DNA of 64,000 nt from Linanthus parryae. Taxonomy: Eukaryota; Streptophyta; Magnoliopsida; Ericales; Polemoniaceae. The notes beneath the pieces are model-generated. The model saw nothing but the letters and a program-made list of their open reading frames with translations, had not been told where the DNA came from and searched no databases. Below are positions 45,794 through 56,481 of this stretch, piece after piece. The position numbers were made by a program, and so were the translations under genes. The stretch is taken from the NCBI GenBank assembly GCA_023055425.1, contig JALGPY010000009.1, positions 16,619,775-16,683,774 of the forward strand, written 5' to 3'. How positions within the stretch are numbered: position 1 is the stretch's first letter; every line of letters starts with the position of its first letter.

Positions 45794-47707
45794 TGATAAC
45801 GCCCAAATAGGGGTTATCTTTTAGCCTGATTTGCCGTGCTATGGTGTCAAAAAACCGTGTTTTAGCCAGAATTCACTCTCGGAAAGCCTCGATTTTAGGA
45901 ACGAGATGTTTATTTGCTCTTCGTAAATTTATGCTTATTTCACCCATTTCGAGATATGATCGTGGGTTTGTTCATGTTGTCTTTACTGGAACAGGTTCGG
46001 GGAGTGCATTGGGATGCATGCCGAGACAGAAACGGGTTTGCCTCGGGAAACGTGCAGAGAATGCTCCGAGCAGGATTTGACAGAGACTGGTAAAAGGGAG
46101 AGTGGAACAGAAAACGGAAAGGCTGGAGGAGAAACGAGCAGGCCACGAGAATCGAGGAAGCTGAAAACGCCAAAGCCGAGAATGATCGGGATGTGCTCGG
46201 TTGACAATATCTTGAGCTTGACTTGGAGTTTTGAAGTGAAAACAGGGCAAAAAGAACGAAGACGTCAAGGGCTTTCCGAAAACTGGTTATAATCCTGAAA
46301 CGAAGTCGGGCCGAAAACCGACTCCCGTCAAGTGGGGGTCTCGGGCAGGCCATGCCCAAGTAAGAAGTCTCAGTTTACGATGTCCGGAAGCCGGGGGCAA
46401 CTATTTCATGTTCTTGATGATTTCCGGGGCATTTCTGACCCAGGGATATTTTGGTCATTTGGCACCGGGACCAGGTTTTCGGAAATCAAGTTGGGATTTT
46501 GGCTCTCATATTCAGTCACCAGTCTTGCGAGGACCAGAGGCAGAGATGCAAGAAGCTGGGGCAGCAACTACGCTGTAGCTACGCTGCAACTAAGCTGCAA
46601 CTACGTTGTAGCTACGCTGCAACTACGCTGGAGCTACGCTGCAACTACGCTGCCGCCACGTAGCAGCGACACAGTCAGCCCGTTTTCCGAGGCGGTTTTG
46701 ACCAGTGACAGTTTCGTAAATACGGGCAGTTTCCAAAAACGTCTGCAGCACTATATAAAGACTTATCCGGGGCTCGTTTTAAAACATACACAACACACCC
46801 AAGGAGAATTCGGAGTACCCTCGGTGAGCACGAAAGCGCGAATCGAGAATCCACGACACTCGTTTGATCTCACTATCTCTTTATTTCAGAACGTTGTTAT
46901 TTAATTATGTTACTTAGTAGCTAAACTTTTTACCTAGGTTCTCAGTGAACCTAGGGTTTCGTACTCAGGTATTGTTCTATGTTTTGGTATTGAATTCATG
47001 ATCGTACTGTCTTAATTCAGTAGTTTTTATTAGTTATTCTGTCTTTGATTTTTATCGTTTATGCATGCTCGGATTGATCACCCAGAATTTCTACAGACCG
47101 GAGCCGGTAAGTGAAAACATCTGGTAAGGGTTAGGAAGAAAAGACAGAATTTAGCACCTTACCCCGATGGGCCGAATAGCGAAGGGGAGATAGGACTAGG
47201 CTAGAAACGTTTGAACAACTGTTAGAGAATCTGACCCGGGCCATCATGAAAGGTTAGAAACCCTAACAGACTTAGAACGAGACTATAGACTTAGGCAGCT
47301 TAACAAGAATCTGAAAGTCTGCAGGATTGTGATAGCGTGCATCTGAAAGGTTACTGCGCAACCAGTACGTGGCACGGATAATTAAAATGCTGTGTGTTTT
47401 CATACCAAACAAAGAACGAAAATCTGTAGAGACCCTAGGGGATCCTGGGACCTAGTATTCAAACCCTAGATTTTATAACCTTCGAGATTTTCAGAGAAAA
47501 CGTCACAAATAGTATGTACGTTTTAGTTGTTTATTTTTGTACGTAGTAACCACACTCTCAAATTACTCCTCCTTTTACACTCTGCAGTTTAAATCTGATT
47601 ACTCGAAAAACTCAAAACAGTCCTCGTGGGAACGATCACCCGAGTTGAAATACACTCGGTATTAATCGATTCGTATACTTGCGAATAGCACGTTAGTTTG
47701 CGCATCA
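45794..47707 (+). repeat. 3' LTR of element D
   Basis: 1914 bp, TGATAACGCC...GCGCATCA. Homologous to the F LTRs at both ends and through most of U3, but with a different motif array. TATA box TATATAAAG at 46752; leader hairpin at 46933-46955. Followed by H's LTR sequence. Confidence 0.9.
46568..46666. repeat. 11-bp CTACGCTG array in U3 of D
   Basis: CTACGCTG or close variants start at 46568, 46579, 46590, 46601, 46612, 46623, 46634, 46645 and 46656: nine units at exactly 11 bp. The array ends about 86 bp before the TATA box at 46752. It occupies the slot of the TGCGTATATACGCA array in the homologous F LTR. Confidence 0.9.
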
Positions 47708-47775
47708 TTACACATAAAAGTAAGTTATCAAGAGTTCAATAACATACTAAAATGTGCAATTTACGATCCTTAACA
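47708..47775 (-). repeat. 3' LTR remnant of element H
   Basis: 68 bp matching 53473-53540 of the right LTR and ending CCTTAACA. Truncated on the left by the insertion of D. Confidence 0.88.
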
Positions 47776-47811
47776 CACCCCCAACTAGCCTTTTGCTCGT
47801 CCTTGAGCAAA
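47776..47811 (-). other. Polypurine tract and hairpin of element H
   Basis: Minus strand: TTTGCTC and GAGCAAA arms (47792-47811, 6-nt loop), then CTAGTTGGGGGTG up to the LTR. This keeps the hairpin-tract-LTR arrangement of the other Athila-type families. Confidence 0.75.
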
Positions 47812-49761
47812 GAGAGCGATATAAGTAGTAAACTAGTTAAGAACCAATAATGAGAGACACACACTGAACTAGACAAGGCTTGACTCAATTCTAGACTCAA
47901 ATAATTACAAACACACTCACACATTATCTATCCTAAGTGAGAACCCAAAGAAAATAAAATCGTAAAGTTACTAGCTAATTTTAATTTTTTTTTGGTGGGG
48001 AAAAAATAAGAATGCACAAATGTCTTCTCAAATAAATTCTCAAAGTCCAAAAAGATTGAGAAAGAAACCTATGGACGTCTAAGCATATACCCATACAAAT
48101 GTGGGCGGTGTTTGGTAGAAGTTGACTCATGCGAACCACACATTTTTTTAATTAAGTCCAATTCGCACGAAAGTGTGCCTTCAAAATAAGGATCAAATGA
48201 AACTAGACATTCTCATACTTATTCAAAAGCACCCATGTAGGATGGACCTCCAAAGCTTCGAACAAAAACGAGATTTAGAATGGGGGATGCGGTTATGGGC
48301 TTGTATGATCCTTTTGTGGATTTTTGGGAGGTGGTGTGATTTATCATAATTTCATTTTTTTCCGACCTTTATAGCATTAACTTATTTTTTTTCACCTCCA
48401 ATCCAAGGCTCTCCAAGACCCACAACAAAAGAGAGGAATATACAAGCGAGTGAGCTTTTTAGGCTAAACCAAGGGAGCTATCTAGGTGGTGACGTAACAT
48501 TATCCCCGGACACCCCTCTATTTCTTAGACATCGCATGGGGTGTCATTGGAAACCAACACTCCAATGAGCTACAAGTTTCCACCGCAAAAAAAAAATTAG
48601 AATTAAATCCTTTTTGTAGAGTACAAATAGCTTTAGAAATGCACCCTTTATCAAAAGTAGTAAGACGTCAAAGTTTATGTGATCAACTTAGCTTGAAAGA
48701 CTTAAACATGAAACGTAAATTAATTGTGTCGTTTTGTGAGAACGCATGAAATCGCGAAATGTGGGATATTGGTGTAGATGTATTGAGTATAAGCAAAGAA
48801 TTCCTTATTAAAATAAAGATAAAAAGAACATGGACTAAGAGATTTCTTTATTTGAATTTATCTAGCTTTCTAAAATTCTCCCTTTTCACTTTTTCTCATT
48901 TTTATTTTCATTTTTCTATTTTTTTCATTTTTTTTCAAATAAGTGACTCAACTATAAATTTACTAAGACTCAATAAAGTATCAAAGAAGAAAATAAAATC
49001 TAGACTCAAGATGAAAGGCTAAAATAAATAAAACTACCAAAGAAAGAAAAAAAAAATCTATGGTTTGACACGGGAAAAGAGTGATGCTTCTCATGAAAGG
49101 TTCACACCATTTTTCAAAAATTTTCAATTTGTTTAATTTTTTTGGATTTTTACTTTTTTTTCTTCATTTTTTTGTATTTTTCATGTAAATCACTTATGAA
49201 AGAAAAATCGTGCTATAGACCATTTAAACCAAGTAATATATCTACTTTCCACCCCCAACTAAAATGTCACATTGTCCTCAATGTGTGAAAACAATGGAAG
49301 AGCATACAAATTTTAGCAAGAGTTAAGGGATAGAAGAGACCTTATTTTAGCTTTCTTGGCAACCAAGCACAAGTCCTCCTCCAAGAGCAACCTACGAAAT
49401 GGTAATAGAATGAGAGAAAAAATGCAAGAAAATAGAGATAAACTAATTTATTTATTTACAATTAGGGAGGTGGAACAAAGAAATGATGCTATCCCACCCC
49501 AAATCTTGGAAATTTCTTTCCATGCGATGCCCCTACTTCATTCTTAGAAAAGTACTTCTACCTCAAAAAGTTTGATTCATCAATTAGAATAGATAGGAGA
49601 AGTAGGGGCAAGACACAAAAAATGAATAAGAGATGCAAGCAAAATCTAACTTTTAAGCTAGAGCAAGTGTTTATGTCATGCATAATCTTAAGAAAAGGGT
49701 TTAAAATCCTCAAATGACATGAATCATAGAATGGGTCTTCATAAATAGCCAACTTTTTACT
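47812..49761 (-). other. 3' non-coding region of element H
   Basis: AT-rich, with many A and T runs; no supported ORF. I do not find here the blocks shared by C, D and F. Confidence 0.6.
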
Positions 49762-51148
49762 TTAAACCACAACTTGAGAGATAGCGGCAACTTTTGAATC
49801 CTCAATCTCATCACTTTTAAGCATGGCACATGGATTTAGGGACGTGGCCTCACAAGAGAGAGGTAAAATCATTTGAGAACATAAAACCACATCCAAACCC
49901 TTAGGCTCATAATTTGGGTCATTGACTTGGTCAAGTTGAGCCAATAGTCTATCCTCTTCATCAAAGTTAATTGCATCTTCCATGAGAAGAGATGAGTAGG
50001 AAGCTTCACTATCATACAAAAATTCTATTTCCTCCCAAGTAAGCTCATCTAATTCTTTAGAAGATGTAGTAAAAGAGTTTATATGAATCGGACACATGAA
50101 CCCCCGAACTTACTTGAAGGTTCTTCCACAATTTCTAATGGAGGGGGTTCTCCTAGAGTATCCTCTAAGTCATCACAAAATAAGTAATGCTCATGATCAT
50201 TGGAACTTTGGTGTGTATTAGACTCTTCTTGGGCACAAGACAAGACAACATTTCCTTCATGAATGGTAGCATCAAATTTGACTTCTAACTCATCACATGA
50301 GTGGTTTACATTTTGTGAATCCTCCTCACATGTGTCACTATGTGAGTCATCCAAAATGGCTTCACTCATGTCATGGGTTGAGGAGTCATCATAAAAAAAT
50401 ATCAATCTCACTACCAATATTACTATCACATGCTTCTTTAGAATGTGAAAAATGAGAAATGAATTCAATCACCTATCCTAGTAGCAACAACTCCATCATC
50501 AAACACATTATCAAAAATTTGGTCATGAATAGGCTCGTGATGTGTGTGAATGGGCACTAGAGACTTTTGTGATGGTGAGTCTTGTGAAAAGTGAGAATTA
50601 TATGCAAGAGACTCATTATCATGCGATTGTGAATATGAGGATTCCACTCTATCAATCAAGTGACAAAACGATCCTTCTACTTCTCTACATGATCCTTCAA
50701 ATTCACTTTGTGATTCTCTTAGTTCTCTTAGTGAATCTCTTAGTTCTTTTGCGCCTTGGAGATATTTTTGAAGTGTCTCCTCTAGAGAATCACTTATAGG
50801 CGTATTTAGCTCTTCATTCACAAGGGATTCCCTCTCCAAATTATTAACTCCTCTTGATTCACACATCAAATCATTATATTTATAAGTGCAAGAATCATGA
50901 GAGTTCAAAAACATGTAAGTGTTTGAGGGAGGTGATTGTGCACAAGAAGCATGAGATGTGTAATCAAGTGTCCTACTGTCATGCCAAGAATAATCATTCT
51001 TAGGAAAATAATCACCATTATTGTAAGCACGCTCACGGATGGAACACATTGATTCCCTAGAATAATTTTCATGATTAGTAAATGCATCGTAGTAAGGATG
51101 TGAAGGAACGTTAGGCCTCTCACCAAGTCCAAAATGTTCACGAGACAT
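49762..51148 (-). pseudogene. Acidic Ser-rich protein of element H, function unknown
   Basis: Start at ATG 51148 (MSREHFGLGE), about 150 nt after the primer site. The first frame runs 227 codons to 50465, with Tyr/Ser/His-rich sequence and a charged repeat (ELRDSLRELRESQSEFEG). The natural frame seems to continue past that stop in another frame (SHFSHSKEACD) and shifts again at a T run near 50390-50400. It then runs through acidic sequence (DDSHSDTCEEDSQ) and a third frame (LTWEEIEFLYDSEA) to 49762. No enzyme or gag domain is recognised. Like the C protein it is acidic and sits where gag-pol should be. Confidence 0.6.
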
Positions 51149-51295
51149 TTTTTTTTCAAGATAGTAGATGAGAGGTACTTGATGAATTTCACAAGCCCTC
51201 TTGAATCTCACAAGCTTAACTATCCACAAGAAAATAGAGAAAATGTCAAGAAAAATACTAAGAAAGTAAAGAAAAACAAATCTAAAGCCTAGCCT

Positions 51296-51316
51296 CTCCC
51301 CGGGAACGGCGCCAAA
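51296..51316 (-). other. Primer binding site (tRNA-Asp type) of element H
   Basis: Minus strand TTTTTGGCGCCGTTCCCGGG next to the LTR at 51320; one base differs from the site in B and C. Confidence 0.82.
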
Positions 51317-51319
51317 AAC

Positions 51320-53540
51320 TGTCCGATAAAAATAATCCCAAGTATAGGATATCGTCTCAAGTAATATTATCCGGTAAGACCGGAGTCGAATCCACAAGGA
51401 GAGGAGGGTTTAGACAATGACTTGTTAAAACTCTGATAGAAAGTAGCAAACGACTAACCAAAGCAAGTAACAAATTCTCAATGGCTTTAGAGCTTTCCAA
51501 GCTATCAAATCCACCACAAAATGTGATGGAGCAAGTTGAGAGTACGATTTAGAGAACAAAGTAAATGACTACTAAAACGACAATTCAAGAAAGTAAGCGA
51601 AATACCAAGTAATGAGGGGCTAGAGATCATCGGTTTGTCTAGTGACCAATCCTCCTATTAGATTCAAGCCCGGTTCTCAAATTACATGTAGCAATCCACA
51701 AAACAAGTATGTCAAGAAGAGATTTCTTATTGCACTCCAACTCGCCACAAATGAAGTGTGTAATCCTAACATGCTAATCAAGCACTAAAGAGGCTATTCA
51801 AATGAGATTTCCAAATTTCAAGTGTTTCAAGCATCAACCATATGTAAACACACATAGGTATTTCCACATGAAAGATCAAGCAACAAATGAGATTTGTAAA
51901 TTCTCACTCAAATCACCTAACTAGAACTCGATTTCTCAAAGTTAGGATTGACGAGGTTCTCTCACTCAAGTGCAACTTCAAATCAAACAAGTTGAGAGTA
52001 TTAGCACATCTACCTATTCAATGCATCAAATACTTCAACAAGAGAAATCCAAACATTTCACTAAGCATTCAAGTGAACCCAATTCAACCCATTCATCCTT
52101 GAAGTTTAACTTGAATCAAGAGGAAGATTAGGGCACTAGATAGTCCCAAATCACCCAAGCAAATGAACTAGCTACACATTATAAGAAATTCAAGAGATAT
52201 TGAGAGAAATTTACTTTCAATAATCAAAACTTGAATCAGAATTGATGTCATACACTTGTTTTTGCCAATTCAACCTCAATACTTGATAGAAACTACACAA
52301 AACTAGGAGCAAAATAGCCAAAACACAAAGCTAAGCTATCAATCTAATGAAGAATGTTCCCTAACAAGCTACTGTTGTTGCTGCTACAGCAAAAACTCAG
52401 CAGCAGAAACCCAGAAAAAGTGCAAAAAGAGAGCACTGTGACATCTCAAGACCAATCCGAAATAGAATCAGCCCTAGAATGAATGAAACCCACGCTCCTC
52501 TCTCCCTCTCTTCCTCTTTCACTGTTCTTGGCTCAAGAACAACCCAGAATTGGGTTGAAATCAGAGAGAGAGAGAGGAGAAAAATAGAGGTGTCCCTTTG
52601 TGTAGAACCGACGGGCGTGGAGAGGAGAGACCAGGAATTTCTTCAATCTTCACTTATATAGATGTTTCTTCTATGTTTCTTGGCCTCCAATAACTCATCT
52701 CCACCCTCCAATCGATCGGTTCCATCCCCTATCGTCGATCTGTACTTCGCCCTTTAGAGCCCTAGAAATCGGGGGTTTTTGTTCTCTTCGATTGTGGGCC
52801 GAATTGAGGGTGTTAATGGACCGAGGGCGGGCTGTGGAGAAGATTGGCATAATTTTCTCTTGATTTGGATCAGTTTCGGGTCTCGTAGAAGCTTCGTCAA
52901 ACCTTTGTAGAGCAGCCATGGAGTCTCTCTGTTCTTCTGTGTGTTCAGCGTCGGGGACGAAGGAGAAGATGACCGTGAGTGCTGAGCTGTTATGAGCAAA
53001 TTGCACTTACGCCCCCCTGATTCTGCTGGGGCTTCTAAAATCGCCCCGACACTTCTTAAAATGTTTGGAAAATGGCAATTTCACCACCAATATGTTAATA
53101 ACTCTTCATTGCAGCCCTTTTATCCTTTAAAAAACTCCATTGAGGCCCCTAGTCCGTTAAAATGTTCTCAAACAAACCCTTGGATGCAACTTTGGCCTTG
53201 CAAAGTGCCCTCTTGACTTCTCAATCTTCACTTTGGCATCTTTCTTCACTTGTCTTCTCACTTAAGCCCTTAAAATTCACTATTCTTCTAATCAAGCGTT
53301 CCAAGTACCTTCTTCACGTATTTTGGCCCTCCTAAATTCCCTTGAATCGCCTCTTAAGTTTTGTAGAATATTTCCTTCAGTTCCAAGCGCAATATTTCCT
53401 ACAAAATATGGAAATTCCACACAAACTAAAAGAAACAAGCGTAAGTCTAGAAATAGGGTTATAATACACAAGTTACACATAAAAGTAAGTTATCAAGAGT
53501 TCAATAACATACTAAAATGTGCAATTTACGATCCTTAACA
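51320..53540 (-). repeat. 5' LTR of element H
   Basis: 2221 bp with TG...CA ends (minus strand TGTTAAGGATCG...ATCGGACA). A TATA-like TATATAAG lies at about 52653-52660 (minus). I see no regular motif array next to it; only two loose CGATCG/ATCGTCGATC words near 52711-52741. Confidence 0.85.
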
Positions 53541-53763
53541 TTGGTCTCCGTTTACCGGCTGTTTTAGCTGGGTTTGGTTGTACCTTGAAACGATTTTACT
53601 TTCTTGTTTTTGTTTCTTTTTTGTTGAAACGTTTTGTCTTAGTAGTAGTCTTAGGCATTTTTTGTATTTTCTTGTGTTGCCTAGTTTCGTCTCTTGGATG
53701 TACTGATTCTCTATGTTCCCTTAATTTCATGTTCTCAATATTTAGCAAAAAAAAAAAAAAAAC
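53541..53763 (+). other. Possible poly(A)-ended retroposon 3' tail
   Basis: A pyrimidine-rich stretch resembling a 3' untranslated region ends in an uninterrupted A run of about 17 (53747-53763). This would fit the tail of a LINE or a processed transcript. No coding sequence remains. Element H is inserted at its left edge. Confidence 0.3.
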
Positions 53764-54460
53764 TTCGAACATAGAAGGTTTTTGTTTTCCAGTTTTTTTT
53801 GAGCACAATCACATTTTCTCAAATTCAAAAATTAAAAAAAAAAATCCATAGTAACTTCTTTATCTTTTTTGCCTGAAACTTTCAACTTTTCTATTTCGGA
53901 TGTTTCACAAAAACTTTCCAAATTTAATACTATGTTCATAAACTTTTATCAAACTACCCTTCTCCCCTTTAACCCTACCTAACCCACCCGACTACACCCA
54001 CCTCTCATATTTTCCTAGTGATGATAGAGGGAGAGAGAAATAGAAAGACGAAGATGAAGCAGCTTCGACGAGAAACAACTTCGACGGAACCCTCCACCAT
54101 CTTCTTTTTCTCTCGCAGCTCTCACACTCTCAGCCTTCAACCTCAAACAACACAAGATGAACCCTTCATCTTCTCCAATCTTCTCCGATCTCCAAGTCAC
54201 ACCCACTCTAGACCCCAAGACAACCATATCTAGGTCTGTCCCGTTGAAATCGACGAACCCAAGCCAACATTGGCGGTTTGGTGGTGGTGGTGATGGCGAT
54301 GGGGTATTCTGCTTCCTCTTGGAGGTTGGAATATCTTTTTTGAATCCCAAACCAAACCCTCGCAGATCCTTCGAATCCCAAATCAGACCCTCATAGATCA
54401 AGTTATAGGTGATGATCTCTTCTTCTTCTTCTTCTTCTTCTTCTTCTTCTTCTGAACTTT
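53764..54460. other. Unclassified AT-rich to low-complexity sequence
   Basis: Between the A run and the minisatellite I see nothing recognisable. A 79-codon frame at 54157-54396 has no family resemblance. A (TTC)n run lies at 54419-54452. Confidence 0.5.
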
Positions 54461-54929
54461 CTTTTCCATGCGGTGACGTTGGCGGTCTTGCGGTGGTGGT
54501 GGCACTCCAATTCGTCTTTCTCTTCCTCTTTTTCTTCTTCTTCTCCTCTCTCTCTCTCTCTCTCTTGTTCTTCCTTTTCCAGGCGGTGTCGTTGGCGGTC
54601 TTGCGGTGGCACTCCAGTTCTTCTGATTCTTTTATTTTTCTTATTCTTCCCCTCTCTCTCTCTCTCTCTCTCTCGTGTGCTTCCTTTCCTAGGCTATGAC
54701 GTTGGCGGTGTTGCGGTGGCACTCCAATTCTTCTTCTTCTTCTTCTTCTTCTTCTTTTTCTTCTTCTTCTTCTTCTTCTTCTTCTTCTTCTTCTTCTTCT
54801 TCTCTCTCTCTCTCTCTTGTGCTTTCTTTTCCAGGCGGTGACGTTGGCGGTCTTCCGGTGGCACTCCAGTTCTTCTTCTTCTTCTTCTCTGTCTCTCTTC
54901 TTTGCTTCCTTTTCCAGGCGGTGGCGTTG
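54461..54929. repeat. Minisatellite with embedded TTC and TC microsatellites
   Basis: Five copies of a core around GGCGGTGACGTTGGCGGTCT and GCGGTGGCACTCCAATTC (about 54469, 54583, 54690, 54834 and 54916, the last partial) alternate with runs of TTC and TC. Unit length is 85-140 bp because the simple runs vary. The strands translate as poly-Ser or poly-Glu/Arg, which is an artefact of the repeats. Confidence 0.85.
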
Positions 54930-56431
54930 TGTTGAGTCAAGATCTCTGAATGTGCTTTGGCTGGTAATTGTTTTGAGTGATGAAAGACAAAAGGCTAAGA
55001 CATAAGCAGCAAAGCATTCCAGTAATCTCAAGGCCTTGAGATTGACTGAACTTCAAAGCCTTGGGTTATCTTATCCTGCTATGTGTTTTAACATTTTTGT
55101 GTTGCAGAATTGGATATTTGATTATGCAAATCAGTGGTTTATGGTATATACTTTTGGTTTATTCTATTTGTATATCTAACACAATTGCAGATGATCAGAA
55201 CAGGAAGAATCAAAGTTATCTGGGTTTAAATTTGAAATTCTGTGAAGCAGGTTCAGAGCTCCAAGGCCTTGGGATGTGCCTTGAGCTGCTGACCGTTTTT
55301 ACAGAACTTAATTGATTCTTTCTTGCAGGTTATGACTCTTAGTATTGTGATTATTTACTCACTTCTAAGTGTCTTAAACTTTTTTTTTCATGATTTATTT
55401 GTTTGAGAAGATATGCAGGTTATTGTTCTAAGTTTATTAAACAGTTTTACAGAAACTGTATAACCAAACAGTCTTAGTACTGTTAGCTGTCTAGATTTTG
55501 TTGTTGCACTGTTTCTATGCTGTTGCAGGGTTGTTAAACGTGCAAGATCAATCTCAACAAACTCCAATAGATATCCACTTGAAGTTGTTTGAATTTAAGT
55601 TGAAAACAGAAGGAGGATTTGTAGGAACTGAGATCCTAAAATCTCTCAATCAGTTGCAGCTGTCGATAAAAGAGACTGGTTTGAATTTTGAAGGTGAGAG
55701 AGGCTTGCAGAATACTCTGAGAGGTGTGACAAAATCGTGGGAGATCATCCATTCAAACACCCAATCATTCAAGCTTCATTCCAGACTTCTGAAGACAAAA
55801 TCAATCCAGTTTTCCAGAAGAACACTTCCAGGCTTCAACAGCTTATCTTCATACTGTGTTCTTCAATTTTACTTCCATCTGAGTATCTCTAAATTATCTT
55901 AAGCCTCACTTAACCTAGTGGTTGGTTGTTCAAGTGAACAACAAGAGGTTCTTGTTAGCTCAACAGTCAGTAGCTGGAACTAGATAGGTTTGGAACCACA
56001 AGCTGTATAGGTGTAAGGGAAATCACTTAGGCTTGAAGATCTAGGGATGTTTTTGTGTGAGTAATAAGAAGTGTTTGCCCAATCCTGGTGGGATTAGATC
56101 CCTCAGGCAGAGATTAGGTCCATTGGGACTGAACTCTGTAAATTGCTTTGTGTTCTTTACTTTTTTGTTTGATTATTATCTGCTGCACACAACTCAAATC
56201 AAACTAGGGTTTTAAAGGTGTTTAGAATTATTCACAGCTCAATGCCTTGAAGCTTATAATTTTGCCTTAGTGAGTTTCAGACAGTTTACAAAATCTCAAG
56301 GCCTTGAGATTTGAGTTTCACACAAAGCTTTCCTGTTAAACTTTAAGTTTTGCAAAAAGTTTCCATACTCTATTCAACCCCACCTTCTAGAGTATTTAGG
56401 TCATGTATTTAGTCTACATTACACACTTTCA
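54930..56431 (+). repeat. 5' LTR of element G
   Basis: Right end ...CACTTTCA just before the primer site. Left end placed at TGTTGAGTCAAG, where minisatellite sequence stops; this edge is inferred because no second LTR is available. It contains two long perfect palindromes built on TCAAGGCCTTGA, at 55024-55043 and 56291-56312. Confidence 0.7.
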
Positions 56432-56433
56432 AT

Positions 56434-56446
56434 TGGTATCAGAGCT
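56434..56446 (+). other. Primer binding site (initiator tRNA-Met) of element G
   Basis: TGGTATCAGAGCT two bases after the LTR end. Confidence 0.88.
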
Positions 56447-56481
56447 TGTGTCACTGTTTTTAGATCTAACAATCTGGTGAC

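Larger units (their letters stand above)
31295..47707 (+). mobile_element. Athila-type retrotransposon D (3' half), interrupted by A and E
   Basis: Begins inside the integrase region because A is inserted there; the 5' part lies left of the window. Continues through integrase, conserved pol-end box, spacer with motif array, a decayed Athila ORF-1-like gene, 3' non-coding region, insertion of E (36946-45424), hairpin, polypurine tract and 3' LTR ending at 47707. D is itself inserted in the left LTR of H: sequence right of 47707 matches positions 53474-53540 of H's right LTR. Confidence 0.9.
47708..53540 (-). mobile_element. Pol-less Athila-like retrotransposon H (right part)
   Basis: Minus strand: 5' LTR at right (51320-53540), Asp-type primer site, one acidic ORF (frameshifted), a 2-kb non-coding region, PPT hairpin and a 68-bp remnant of the 3' LTR at left, where D is inserted. 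The rest of that LTR must lie left of the window. No protease, RT or integrase is visible. Right-hand flank TTGGT (53541-53545) should be one target duplication copy. Confidence 0.85.

Noticed and set aside
52645..52760. A motif array in the H LTR (CGATCG and ATCGTCGATC words near a TATA-like box)
   Set aside because: Only two loose sites without regular spacing, too few to support the pattern seen in B, C, D and F.
53541..54460. Host gene remnant
   Set aside because: No exon-like frame or known domain. The A run suggests a retroposed tail at most.
54015..55031. Long minus-strand frame of 338 codons rich in Glu, Arg and Lys, and matching poly-Ser plus-strand frames
   Set aside because: The translation comes from TTC/TC simple repeats. 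It has no domain and its ends fall in unrelated sequence.
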